A stretch of DNA of 45,353 bases, taken from positions 1 to 45,353 of the forward strand of contig JAGQPW010000027.1 of assembly GCA_020426515.1 (NCBI GenBank), read 5' to 3'. Made by a program: the position numbers and the translations under genes. The notes under the pieces are model-generated. The model had not been told where the DNA came from, did no database searches, and was given only the letters and a program-made list of their open reading frames with translations. Every line of letters starts with the position of its first letter. The first letter of the stretch is position 1. The stretch is from Planctomycetaceae bacterium (GTDB taxonomy: Bacteria; Planctomycetota; Planctomycetia; Planctomycetales; Planctomycetaceae). This document shows, one piece after another, positions 16,008 to 24,440 of this stretch.

Positions 16008-18070
16008 TGAGTCAGTCGCAGAATTCAGATCAACCTCGTCGTGGCAAGGGAAAACGGTCAGATGGGCCCGAACGAGGCGGCTCCAGCCTCCCCTTCTGGA
16101 CACTCCTGATCGGGGGCATTCTCCTGATCGTCAGTGTCTCCTGGGTGCTGGATCGATCCCGTGGCAAGGAACTGACTTACGGGCAGTTCATCGATCGGGT
16201 CAAAAGTGGCGTCTTCCATTCGGGAAATGTCGAGCAGCTTCGCTTCTCCGAATATCAGGTCCGATTTGTCGCCCCCAAGAATCCGCGCCGCGCTTCGGAT
16301 GCGTCTGAGCCGGAACCGAAGGCTGAGACAGAGAGTGAGGCGGCCTCTGGCGAATCGCTCAAGACCGTCTACCGGGTCCCTATTGGTGGCATTCCCGATG
16401 AAACTCGAGCCCAGTTGCAGACGCTGCTGCAGGAGAGTCATATCGAAGTGGCCGGGTCCGATCCTGAGACCGAATGGGGAGCCCTCGTTCCGGTTCTGTT
16501 GATGGGCGTAATTCTCGTGGTGTTCATCGTCTTCCTGCGGCGGATGGGCGGACCGGGAGCGGCCATGTCGTTCGGTCGCAGCCGCGGCAAACTGATGGCG
16601 GAAGACGACATCAAAATTACGTTCAACGACGTTGCCGGTATTGAAGAGGCGGTTGGCGAACTGCGTGAAATTGTGGAGTTCCTGAAGACTCCGTCCAAGT
16701 ACCAGGCTCTGGGGGGGCGCATTCCGCGTGGGGTGCTGCTCGTTGGCCCGCCGGGAACCGGTAAAACATTGCTGGCCAAAGCCGTGGCTGGGGAAGCGGG
16801 AGTTCCATTCTTCAGTCTGTCGGGGTCGGACTTTGTGGAAATGTTCGTCGGCGTGGGAGCGGCCCGCGTGCGTGACATGTTCGCTCAGGCCGTGCAAAAG
16901 GCTCCGGCAATCATTTTTATTGATGAACTTGATGCGCTCGGGAAGGTTCGCGGCAGTGGGCAGCCGGGTGGTCATGATGAACGTGAGCAAACGCTCAACG
17001 CTCTGCTCGTGGAAATGGATGGCTTCAGCACCGACCAAAGTGTCATCGTGATGGGGGCGACCAATCGTCCGGAGACGCTCGACCCCGCGCTGATGCGTCC
17101 CGGTCGATTCGATCGCCACGTGCTGGTCGACCGTCCCGATTACAAGGGCCGGGAAGCGATCCTCAACGTGCATATCACCAAAGTCAAAACTGGCGATGAT
17201 GTTGACCTCTCGAAGATTGCAAAGCTGACCGTGGGCTTTGTGGGGGCCGACCTCGCGAATCTCGTGAATGAGGCGGCCCTGCTGGCTGCCCGTCGCGACA
17301 AGACATCGGTCACCATGACTGATCTCGAAGAAGCGGTCGAGCGCGTGATTGCCGGTCTCGAAAAGACCTCGCGGCTGATTCAGGAAGATGAAAAACTGCG
17401 GGTGGCGTACCACGAATGTGGACACGCCCTCGTCGCCTGCTCCCTGCCCAACACGGCTCCGGTTCACAAGGTCTCGATCATCCCTCGTGGATTTGGGGCC
17501 CTGGGCTACATGCTGCAACGTCCTGAAGACGACCGCCATCTGGTCATGCAGACGGAACTGGTGAATCGAATCTGCGTCGCTCTGGGCGGCATTGCAGCGG
17601 AAGAATTGATCTACAACGAAACCTCCACCGGCCCCAGCAACGATCTGGAACAGGCGACCGACATTGCTCGCCGAATGGTGATGGAATTCGGCATGAGCCC
17701 CAAGCTCGGCCGGCTGAACTACCGTGAAGCCCGGTCGTCACCGTTCCTGCGCGGGGCGACGAGCGGAGCAACGGATGTCATTCACTCACAGGAAACTCTG
17801 CGCGAGATCGATCTGGAAATCCGCCGCATTATGGATGAAGGCATGGTCACCGCGCGAGACATTCTGCGAAGTCGTCGCGAGGCACTGGAAGCCATGACCC
17901 AGGCGCTGATTGAGCGCGAGGTGATGAACAGCGACGAGATCAAAGCCATTCTCGATGCCCACAAAAAGGGGCCGCAACTGAAGCCGGGGACATCGGTCAA
18001 TCGTCCAGCGGCGGCGGATTCCGGCGGACCTGCGACGACCGAAGCTCCCCGCGCTGCCGGTCAGGAGTAA
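16007..18070 (+). CDS. ftsH: ATP-dependent zinc metalloprotease FtsH
   Basis: A membrane-anchored AAA+ protease of 687 aa that degrades membrane and regulatory proteins. Two transmembrane segments (about 29-48 and 160-177) flank a periplasmic domain. The AAA+ module has Walker A GPPGTGKT (247-254), pore motif MFVG (279-282), Walker [10 protein letters not shown] (302-310) and the second region of homology [20 protein letters not shown] (351-370). The zinc site is HECGH (469-473) with Asp546 as third ligand. The usual motif is HEAGH, so Ala is replaced by Cys next to the catalytic Glu. The N-terminus carries a basic cytoplasmic extension. Planctomycetes often have several FtsH paralogs, so this may not be the only one. 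The 3' end overlaps the convergent DUF309 gene by 74 bases. Confidence 0.95.
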   Translation: MSQSQNSDQPRRGKGKRSDGPERGGSSLPFWTLLIGGILLIVSVSWVLDRSRGKELTYGQFIDRVKSGVFHSGNVEQLRFSEYQVRFVAPKNPRRASDASEPEPKAETESEAASGESLKTVYRVPIGGIPDETRAQLQTLLQESHIEVAGSDPETEWGALVPVLLMGVILVVFIVFLRRMGGPGAAMSFGRSRGKLMAEDDIKITFNDVAGIEEAVGELREIVEFLKTPSKYQALGGRIPRGVLLVGPPGTGKTLLAKAVAGEAGVPFFSLSGSDFVEMFVGVGAARVRDMFAQAVQKAPAIIFIDELDALGKVRGSGQPGGHDEREQTLNALLVEMDGFSTDQSVIVMGATNRPETLDPALMRPGRFDRHVLVDRPDYKGREAILNVHITKVKTGDDVDLSKIAKLTVGFVGADLANLVNEAALLAARRDKTSVTMTDLEEAVERVIAGLEKTSRLIQEDEKLRVAYHECGHALVACSLPNTAPVHKVSIIPRGFGALGYMLQRPEDDRHLVMQTELVNRICVALGGIAAEELIYNETSTGPSNDLEQATDIARRMVMEFGMSPKLGRLNYREARSSPFLRGATSGATDVIHSQETLREIDLEIRRIMDEGMVTARDILRSRREALEAMTQALIEREVMNSDEIKAILDAHKKGPQLKPGTSVNRPAAADSGGPATTEAPRAAGQE

Positions 18071-18542
18071 ACCCGGGCAGTGGTTGTGGTGTTCGTCCCG
18101 ATGCAGGGGGATCGCAGACCGGCCGTGCCTGCACAAGGTGGCGGGCCAATTGAATCCACGCCTCCCTGTCAGGAGTCGATTCGCCTGAGTCCAGCAGTTC
18201 CAGTGCCCGGCGGGCGTGCCGTTCTGCTCCGGCTGCGTTTCCTTCCAGGCATTTCACTCCGCAGGCTGCCAGTTTGATGAGTCCTTTGCAGTGCGCAGCG
18301 GCCGGCCCTGTCCGGCCGAGTGCATGCCACAGCGACTCCCACGCTTCGTGAGCTTCCCAGTAGTATCCCGCCAGAAACAGCCGCTCCCCCTGCCGATACG
18401 CGGGGCTCAGCCACCATTCAGATTGCTGGACAGTGGCCGGTTGCGGATGTTCTCCGTACGCATGGCCCTGTGGATCGGAGATGGGATGCGGAGACTGCCC
18501 GGGGACATAGGTATATGGCGGCAACGGTTCGTCAGCGGGCAT
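17997..18542 (-). CDS. DUF309-family protein
   Basis: A 181-aa protein with the helical DUF309 core (about residues 46-120). The signature stretch [23 protein letters not shown] is followed by [19 protein letters not shown] and [13 protein letters not shown], a TPR-like helical arrangement. Function of the family is unknown. The N-terminal 45 and C-terminal 40 residues are Pro/Gln-rich and probably disordered. Its ATG (18542) overlaps the stop of the DUF1559 gene by one base (TAATG), so translation is coupled to that gene. Its last 74 bases overlap the convergent ftsH gene. Confidence 0.82.
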   Translation of the reverse strand: MPADEPLPPYTYVPGQSPHPISDPQGHAYGEHPQPATVQQSEWWLSPAYRQGERLFLAGYYWEAHEAWESLWHALGRTGPAAAHCKGLIKLAACGVKCLEGNAAGAERHARRALELLDSGESTPDREAWIQLARHLVQARPVCDPPASGRTPQPLPGFTPDRQRGELRSSQVRRNPPPLDD

Positions 18543-19549
18543 TATTGCGGCTCAACCACCATTCGATCGGATCGGTGAGCGAGTCGACGGTAGACGTTCA
18601 TGTCGATCGAATCGCTTACGAACTGCACTCGCCCATCCCCCATCAGGAAGTGGCATCCTCCGGTGTGATGGCTTCCAAATCCACCTGGGTCAAGAGCCGC
18701 GACGTCCGCCGTTGGGGGGGCGGGTGGACGCGGTTCGGAATTCGCAGCCGTCTCCTCGACACTGCCGGCGCCACTCATGCTTGAATCTCCGAGTTCGTCC
18801 CAGCCGGGGCCCAGCTGATCGGGCAGGTCGGAGTCCGATTCTTCGAGTGTCACATCCTGATGAGACTTCCCGCCGGGCGTGGCGTTGATGGGCCGGCCTG
18901 TGTTTCTCAGTGTGCTGCGAGTTCCCGAGGCCCAACCAAGCGTGTCTCGATCGCGACGAATTTCCCCCAGCATGTACACGAACGAGGTTCCATCCGGGAT
19001 GTCATCGAAACGCACCACGCGATTCAGAAACAGCAGCCCGGTGTTGTTAATGTCGATTGCCGCACTCTTGTGGTGATGCGATCCGGCATAGCTGGAAAGC
19101 CCGACACTTCCCAGTTCCTCGGAGGACATGGCAACCACGGGATCGGCCGGGCAGACCAGGTCCTGCAGGATCACCTGCCGCGCTGACAACTGCTCGGGAG
19201 CGTAGATGCTCAGGGTGGGGTCAATGCGTTCGGCGAGTGCGGCTTCGTCGAGATAAGGCAGCAGCGGAATGATCCAGCTGTGGTGAAATCCCTCTGCCGC
19301 CAGCTGAACCGGTCCCCTCGCATTCACGCAGCCTGCGGGGAGGTGGGTAAAGGTGTCGTGATAAGCGTGCAGCGCCAGGCCCAGCTGGCTGAGATTCTGG
19401 GCACAGCGCGATCTGCGGGCTGTATCGCGAGACCGCTGCATGGCGGGCAGGATCATTGCCATCAGAATGGCCGCAATGGCAATCGTGACCAGCAATTCAA
19501 TCAGCGTGTAACCCCGTCGGACTGCAGCAGATGGCGTGATTCGTGGCAT
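18542..19549 (-). CDS. DUF1559 prepilin-type protein
   Basis: A 335-aa planctomycete DUF1559 protein. It begins with a type IV prepilin leader, RRG followed by YTLIELLVTIAIAAILMAM, so it should be cleaved after Gly by prepilin peptidase and N-methylated, then displayed through a pseudopilus or the cell surface. Downstream is the family motif HTGGCHFLMGDGRVQFVSD near the C-terminus. A Ser/Glu/Pro-rich insertion occupies about residues 240-290. The start at 19549 places the leader close to the N-terminus; ATGs at 19609 and 19750 would add 20 or 67 residues. Planctomycetes carry dozens of such paralogs and this protein's job is unknown. It is coupled to the DUF309 gene. Confidence 0.88.
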   Translation of the reverse strand: MPRITPSAAVRRGYTLIELLVTIAIAAILMAMILPAMQRSRDTARRSRCAQNLSQLGLALHAYHDTFTHLPAGCVNARGPVQLAAEGFHHSWIIPLLPYLDEAALAERIDPTLSIYAPEQLSARQVILQDLVCPADPVVAMSSEELGSVGLSSYAGSHHHKSAAIDINNTGLLFLNRVVRFDDIPDGTSFVYMLGEIRRDRDTLGWASGTRSTLRNTGRPINATPGGKSHQDVTLEESDSDLPDQLGPGWDELGDSSMSGAGSVEETAANSEPRPPAPPTADVAALDPGGFGSHHTGGCHFLMGDGRVQFVSDSIDMNVYRRLAHRSDRMVVEPQ

Positions 19550-19593
19550 GGCAGGTGGGGCAAATGCGAGGTGGTCAGGAGCGAAACGGGAAG

Positions 19594-19645
19594 TTGACCG
19601 AGTCAACATCTTCGTCAGTATAATGTTACGGACATGAGCTGTCGT
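19594..19645. promoter_or_regulatory. Overlapping divergent promoter candidates
   Basis: Rightward: TTGACC (19594-19599) and a perfect TATAAT (19619-19624), spacer 19. Leftward: ACGACA (read from 19645 to 19640) and TATACT (19622 to 19617), spacer 17. The two -10 boxes share bases. A perfect dyad GTTGAC, CGA, GTCAAC (19593-19607) covers the rightward -35. The pair would drive the DUF1559 gene leftward and the DsbD-like gene rightward, the latter with a leader of about 250 bases. The rest of the 331-bp gap shows no gene. Confidence 0.35.
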
Positions 19646-19880
19646 TTGTTGGCTCAATGTCCATTCTTGGCGTTGGGAACCCAAAGTTGGGGCAATCTCT
19701 CGGTCAGTGTGAGCCACCACACGGACTTGCCAGTCCTCGCGGTCGATCATAATTCAGACTGGGGCGGAACAAGTCGATATCGCCCTGCTAGTAGAGATGC
19801 GCTACACTACCGTTCCCGTGAATTGGACGGTCGCGTCCCGATTGACCACCCTACCCTCCATGTTTAACGTTTTGCGCCCA

Positions 19881-22328
19881 ATGAACTCCTCTTCGACGTG
19901 GCGATTCGTTCGTGCCATCCCCCGCTTTGCCTGCCTGCTGCTGGCCACGCTGGCTTTGGGACTGTCTGCGGCCTCTGCCCAGAAGATCGATAGCGGCCTG
20001 TTTGAGCTGGACCCGTCGTTTGGGCAGGCCAGTAAGACCGAGTCTCAAGTCTCGGCACGACTGACGGAAACCGGTGAATCGGGTGTTGTGCGGCTGGACG
20101 TGACGATCTCGTTGCCACCTGGGGCAAACACCTATTCGCAGGACCCGGCGTTTTCAAAGCCCACGCTGATTGCGGTGACGGCTCCCCCGGGACTGACACC
20201 ACTGGGGGCAGATTTCACGCCCGACCATCCTCCCAAAAAGGCGTTTGACGAACTGTTTCAGCAGGATGTGGAAAAGTTCACCGATCAGGTTACGTTCTCA
20301 CGCCGGTTCCTGCTGCCTCAAAACATCACTCCGGCGACGGCATCGCTCGAAGGAACGATCAAATTCCTGATGTGCGATGCAGACACCTGCCTGCCGCAGA
20401 CCAAGAAATTCGCTGCCGTCCTGGGAGCCGCTCCCGCGGAAGTGGCCGACATGCCCGCCCCGGTTGAAGATGCGGTTGCTCCACCAGCTGCCGAAGAGAA
20501 TCCTTTGCAGTTTGCTTACACGCTGGTTCCCACGCGGCAGGTGCAGGGACAGGCTGAACCCGATCCCGTCTCGCTGACATTCTCGCTGTCGCCACAGAAT
20601 CCAAAGGTCGGAGAAACGGCAACGCTCAGCATTCACATGGAAGTGGCCGACAACTGGCGCACCTATGCCCTGCAACCCGCCGGGCCAGACCAGTTCGAAG
20701 TACCCACGGAACTCAAACTGACCGAACTGCAGAACCTCGCTCCCGAAGGAGATTGGCAGGCCAGTCCGGAGCCGGTCATCCACAAGTCAGAAGTTGGGAC
20801 ATCCGCCGCTCACGAGCATGCCGTCACCTGGTCGCAGACCTTCACCGTGCGTGAAGCAGGACCTGTTGGCGTTCAGGGGACGATTCGCTACCAGATCTGC
20901 GAAGGCGAATCCCAATGCCTGCGTCCTTTGACGATTGCCTTCTCGCTGGGCGACTTGCAGCGGGGAGAAGACATTGCCACCGCACAGGCGGCGGTCGTCA
21001 CCGCGGTACCGCCCAGTCCGTCTGCGTCGTCCGGTGGTGGAGAACTCGGTTTGTCGCTGGAAAGCGAGCAGCAGATCAGTTCGTTGTGGATGGCGGTGCT
21101 GGCCTCCTTCCTCGGGGGGATTCTGCTCAATGTGATGCCCTGTGTGTTGCCGGTGCTTTCGATCAAGATTCTCAGCCTCGTGCAACAGGCCGGAGAAAGC
21201 CGTCAGCGCATTCTGTTGTTGAACCTCGCCTACACGGCTGGCGTGATGTCGGTGTTTCTCGCACTGGCCGTGCTTGCTGTTGTTGCAGGCGTCGGCTTTG
21301 GCCACCTGTTCCAGGACCAGACGTTCAACCTTGTGCTGATCATCGTCGTGTTCGCCATGGGGCTCAGCCTGCTGGGGGTGTACGAACTCCCCGTCTCGGG
21401 CATTCTGCCTTCGTCGTCGTCACACAAAGAAGGGCTCGTCGGAGCCTTTTCGACCGGTATTCTTGCCACTCTGCTGGCGACCCCCTGCACGGGTGGCATC
21501 ATGGTGCCCGTGCTGACGTATCTGGCCAAGCAGCCCCCGGAAGTTTCGTTCCTGATCTTCGGGACAATGGGCCTCGGCATGGCGTTTCCATACATGCTTG
21601 CCGGCTTCTTTCCTCGCATAGTGGACTTCATTCCGCGTCCGGGCGAATGGATGGTGAAGTTCAAGCAGATCTCAGGGTTTGTGTTGCTGGGAACGGTCAT
21701 CTGGCTGATGAATTCCATCGCCGATCACCTGCTGCTCTCGTTGTGCATTCTGTTGCTGGGACTGTCAGGAGCGATCTGGATGCTCTCCAACATGACAGGC
21801 CCGTTCAGTTCACCCAGCCGCAAATGGATGAACCGTATTGCCACGCTCGTCGTGTGTGGCCCCGTCGTGTTCTACGGATTGCTCCCCTTCCTGCCGCAGG
21901 CCGATGCATCGCGACATCACCTGACGTGGCAGCCTTTCTCGGAGGCCCGACTGCTGGAACTGCGTCAACAGGGCAAGCCGATTCTCATCGACTTCACGGC
22001 CGATTGGTGTGCCATCTGCAAAACGAACGAAGCGATCTCACTGAACACTGCGGCAACGAAAGCCTTCGTCGAAGAGCATGGGGTCGAAGTGATGGTGGCT
22101 GACTTCACGACCGAGGATGCCGAGATCCTCAAGTGGTTGAACAACTTCGGTCAAGATAGCGTCCCGCTGACGATCATTGTGCCACCGGGCACCGACAAGA
22201 GTCTGATCGCCCTGCGGGGAGCGTACACGCAGTCGATGCTGCTCAGCCGCTTGCGGCAGGCGTTTGAGTCGGACGGATCAGCGATAACGGACAGTGCACA
22301 GGCTCCGGTGGTGAACGTCACCCGCTGA
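19881..22328 (+). CDS. DsbD-like thiol:disulfide interchange protein with duplicated N-terminal domain
   Basis: Transfers electrons from cytoplasmic thioredoxin across the inner membrane to periplasmic thiols. The 815-aa protein has a signal peptide (about 1-33), two tandem DsbD alpha-like immunoglobulin-fold domains, an eight-helix CcdA-like membrane core and a C-terminal thioredoxin domain. The alpha-like domains each hold a Cys pair: Cys165/Cys170 (CDADTC) and Cys340/Cys346 (CEGESQC). The core has the expected redox Cys421 (MPCVLPV) and Cys536 (TPCTGG). The thioredoxin motif is WCAIC (Cys710/Cys713). E. coli DsbD has only one alpha domain in about 565 aa. I start at 19881; an in-frame ATG at 19860 is equally possible. 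It likely serves cytochrome c maturation or periplasmic repair. Confidence 0.9.
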   Translation: MNSSSTWRFVRAIPRFACLLLATLALGLSAASAQKIDSGLFELDPSFGQASKTESQVSARLTETGESGVVRLDVTISLPPGANTYSQDPAFSKPTLIAVTAPPGLTPLGADFTPDHPPKKAFDELFQQDVEKFTDQVTFSRRFLLPQNITPATASLEGTIKFLMCDADTCLPQTKKFAAVLGAAPAEVADMPAPVEDAVAPPAAEENPLQFAYTLVPTRQVQGQAEPDPVSLTFSLSPQNPKVGETATLSIHMEVADNWRTYALQPAGPDQFEVPTELKLTELQNLAPEGDWQASPEPVIHKSEVGTSAAHEHAVTWSQTFTVREAGPVGVQGTIRYQICEGESQCLRPLTIAFSLGDLQRGEDIATAQAAVVTAVPPSPSASSGGGELGLSLESEQQISSLWMAVLASFLGGILLNVMPCVLPVLSIKILSLVQQAGESRQRILLLNLAYTAGVMSVFLALAVLAVVAGVGFGHLFQDQTFNLVLIIVVFAMGLSLLGVYELPVSGILPSSSSHKEGLVGAFSTGILATLLATPCTGGIMVPVLTYLAKQPPEVSFLIFGTMGLGMAFPYMLAGFFPRIVDFIPRPGEWMVKFKQISGFVLLGTVIWLMNSIADHLLLSLCILLLGLSGAIWMLSNMTGPFSSPSRKWMNRIATLVVCGPVVFYGLLPFLPQADASRHHLTWQPFSEARLLELRQQGKPILIDFTADWCAICKTNEAISLNTAATKAFVEEHGVEVMVADFTTEDAEILKWLNNFGQDSVPLTIIVPPGTDKSLIALRGAYTQSMLLSRLRQAFESDGSAITDSAQAPVVNVTR

Positions 22329-22430
22329 GTCCGAGCCTTGAAAGCCTTCAAGCTCCCGGTCTCAACGAGAACGGCGCCCCGTCAACGCTTCAACGTCCAC
22401 TCCGGCTTCAAGTCCGCGAAAGTCCTGTCC

Positions 22431-22730
22431 ATGACCGCCGTCGACGTGTTCAACGCCGTAGAAGTGGTCATCTGGTGTGGCATCGGACTGGAATTCCTGC
22501 GACGTGGATTTATCACGGGCGTTATCTCTCGGCGACTTGCGTCGATTGCCGGTGTGACGTTTCTGCTGTTCGGCTTGTCGGATGTTGTTGAGCTGCAGAC
22601 CGGCGCGTTCTGGCGACCGTGGTGGCTGCTCGTCTGGAAGGGGATTTGCATTGCGTTATTTGTGTGGCTGTGGATCAGCCGACGAAGTCCGGGACGCTTC
22701 AAATCTCCGGCCGAAGCAGACCAGAATTGA
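22431..22730 (+). CDS. Small three-helix membrane protein, function unknown
   Basis: A 99-aa integral membrane protein with about three hydrophobic segments (VDFNAVEVVIWCGIGLEF-like start, then SIAGVTFLLFGLSDVVEL, then WLLVWKGICIALFVWLW). The topology resembles small planctomycete membrane proteins of unknown function. The ATG at 22431 is chosen; a TTG at 22338 is in frame but its residues look non-coding. It lies 103 bases after the DsbD-like gene and 99 bases before the nucleotidyltransferase-HD gene. Confidence 0.65.
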   Translation: MTAVDVFNAVEVVIWCGIGLEFLRRGFITGVISRRLASIAGVTFLLFGLSDVVELQTGAFWRPWWLLVWKGICIALFVWLWISRRSPGRFKSPAEADQN

Positions 22731-22829
22731 CGGCTCCATTGCTGGCCGGTTACAACCAGTTCAGTGCGTCATGGGGCGTGCGATTTCACACTCTGGCAGT
22801 TCCTGGCTGGCATCGATTCAGCCATCGGC

Positions 22830-23936
22830 ATGACCAACGATAAGTTGCGGCGGCAGATTACTTTTGAAGCCGCCCGATTGATGTACTCGCGGCAGGAATC
22901 GGAATACTACCGGGCCAAGCTCAAGGCGGCTCGCAAGATTTGTCGAGGCTGGGTTCCCGAATCATATCTCCCAAGCAACGCGGAGATCCGGGATGAGATT
23001 CAGCGCTTTGCCTGGATGTACGAAGGGGACTCGCGGCACGACAACCTGCGGGACATGCGGCTCACGGCATACCGCATGTTGGCGATGCTTCAACAGTTTC
23101 GCCCGCGTCTGATTGGCAGTACCCTCACCGGGCATGTGCGGCACGGGAGCGACGTTGACCTGCACGTCTTTACCGACAGCATCCCGTCAGTGACTGGCGT
23201 CCTCGATGCCGAGGGGCTGTTCTACGACGTCGAACACAAAGAGGTTCGCAAGCAGCAGGAAACACGGATCTACACGCATATTCACGTGCAGGAAAAGTTC
23301 CCCGTTGAACTGACCGTTTACGCTGCTGCGGAAGTTCGCACTGTTTTTCGCAGCTCGATTACCGGAAAGCCGATCGAACGGGCATCTCTCAAACAGTTGC
23401 GGGAACTGCTGGAGCAGGAGTATCCCGATCTCAACATCGATGATGCGGCCGAGGAGCTGGGACAGGCGATGGACCGTTTCTCGCTCTATCGCCTTCTGCT
23501 GGCTCCGCTGGAGAAAGTGGAACAGGGCCGCAGGTATCATCCTGAAGGAGATGTGCTGTACCACAGCCTGCAGGTGTTTGATCTCGCCCGCGACGAAGCT
23601 CCATGGGATGAAGACTTCCTGCTCGCCGCCCTGCTGCACGATGTTGGCAAAGGGATTGATTCGCAGGACCATGTGGGGGCTGCGCTGGAATCGCTGCGGG
23701 GGTTCGCCTCGGAGCGGACACTCTGGTTGATTGAACATCATATGGAGGCGCACAAACTGGCCGATGGATCTATCGGTGCGCGAGCCCGCCGCCGATTGAT
23801 GCAGCATCCCGATTACGAATCTCTCGTTCTGCTGGGCGAATGTGACCGGGGCGGGCGTGTTCCTGGTGCCGCAGCCCCTGAACTTGATGAAGCTCTCGAC
23901 TACATTCGCGAAGTGGTCCGCATGTGCGGACCGTAA
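22830..23936 (+). CDS. Nucleotidyltransferase-HD two-domain protein
   Basis: A 368-aa protein I cannot assign to a named enzyme. Residues about 75-180 form a pol-beta-type nucleotidyltransferase: GS at 96-97, then catalytic Asp108 and Asp110 (GSDVDLHVF), with Glu160 as probable third carboxylate. Residues about 235-340 form an HD phosphohydrolase domain: HPEGDVLYHSLQVF, with the HD pair at His270/Asp271 (LLHDVGKG) and IEHHMEAH. The HPEGDV opening is the same as in the HD domain of CCA-adding enzymes, but the order and the N-terminal 75-residue helical part differ, so it is not a tRNA nucleotidyltransferase. Opposed transferase and hydrolase activities in one chain suggest nucleotide signalling or reversible nucleotidylation; this is inference. 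Confidence 0.8.
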   Translation: MTNDKLRRQITFEAARLMYSRQESEYYRAKLKAARKICRGWVPESYLPSNAEIRDEIQRFAWMYEGDSRHDNLRDMRLTAYRMLAMLQQFRPRLIGSTLTGHVRHGSDVDLHVFTDSIPSVTGVLDAEGLFYDVEHKEVRKQQETRIYTHIHVQEKFPVELTVYAAAEVRTVFRSSITGKPIERASLKQLRELLEQEYPDLNIDDAAEELGQAMDRFSLYRLLLAPLEKVEQGRRYHPEGDVLYHSLQVFDLARDEAPWDEDFLLAALLHDVGKGIDSQDHVGAALESLRGFASERTLWLIEHHMEAHKLADGSIGARARRRLMQHPDYESLVLLGECDRGGRVPGAAAPELDEALDYIREVVRMCGP

Positions 23937-23966
23937 CATCGCAGCCCCATCTGTTTGGAAAAACTT

Positions 23967-24440
23967 ATGCCCGGTCCCCAACTTCATCTGGCCACGATCT
24001 CGTGGAAACTGACCGGCCCCGATTTCATTCGCGGGCAATACTCGCGCGAACACACGTGGGCGTTCGATGGTGGACTGATTGTCTCCGCTTCGCCGTCGCC
24101 GCATGTCGTTCCGGCCCCGTGGTCGCAACCAGAGCATATCGATCCGGAAGAGGCGTTCATTGCGTCGATTGCCAGTTGTCACATGCTCACATTCCTGTGG
24201 CTGGCCTCCAAGGCGGGACGAGTGGTCGAAGCCTACTCCGATGCAGCTTCGGGCGTGCTGACCAAGAACGAGCAGCGCGTTCCCTGGGTCAGTGAGGTGA
24301 CGTTGCGACCGCAGATTCAATGGGGCGATGGGACAGCGCCCACCGTTGAAGAATTACAGCAACTGCATGAGCAGGCCCATCATCACTGCTTCATCGCGAA
24401 CTCAGTGAAATCATCCATTCGCGTGGAGCCGGTCGCGTGA
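23967..24440 (+). CDS. OsmC-family peroxiredoxin-like protein
   Basis: A 157-aa member of the OsmC/Ohr superfamily, which reduces organic hydroperoxides through a pair of Cys. Both family cysteines are placed as expected: the first in SIASCHMLTFLW (about residue 71) and the second in HHHCFIANSVKSSI (about residue 143). DPEEAFIASIASC is the standard lead-in. The ATG at 23967 is preceded by a weak GGAAAA sequence; an in-frame TTG at 23955 would add four residues. Its stop overlaps the next gene start (GTGA at 24437-24440), so it is translationally coupled to the ATP-grasp protein. Confidence 0.9.
   Translation: MPGPQLHLATISWKLTGPDFIRGQYSREHTWAFDGGLIVSASPSPHVVPAPWSQPEHIDPEEAFIASIASCHMLTFLWLASKAGRVVEAYSDAASGVLTKNEQRVPWVSEVTLRPQIQWGDGTAPTVEELQQLHEQAHHHCFIANSVKSSIRVEPVA

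Noticed and set aside
16058..17539. 493-codon leftward ORF opposite ftsH
   Set aside because: Shadow of the AAA+ protease; the sense strand is certain.
20915..22102. 395-codon rightward ORF in another frame of the DsbD-like gene
   Set aside because: Overlaps the membrane core of a clear DsbD-like protein and reads as Arg/Cys/His-rich noise.
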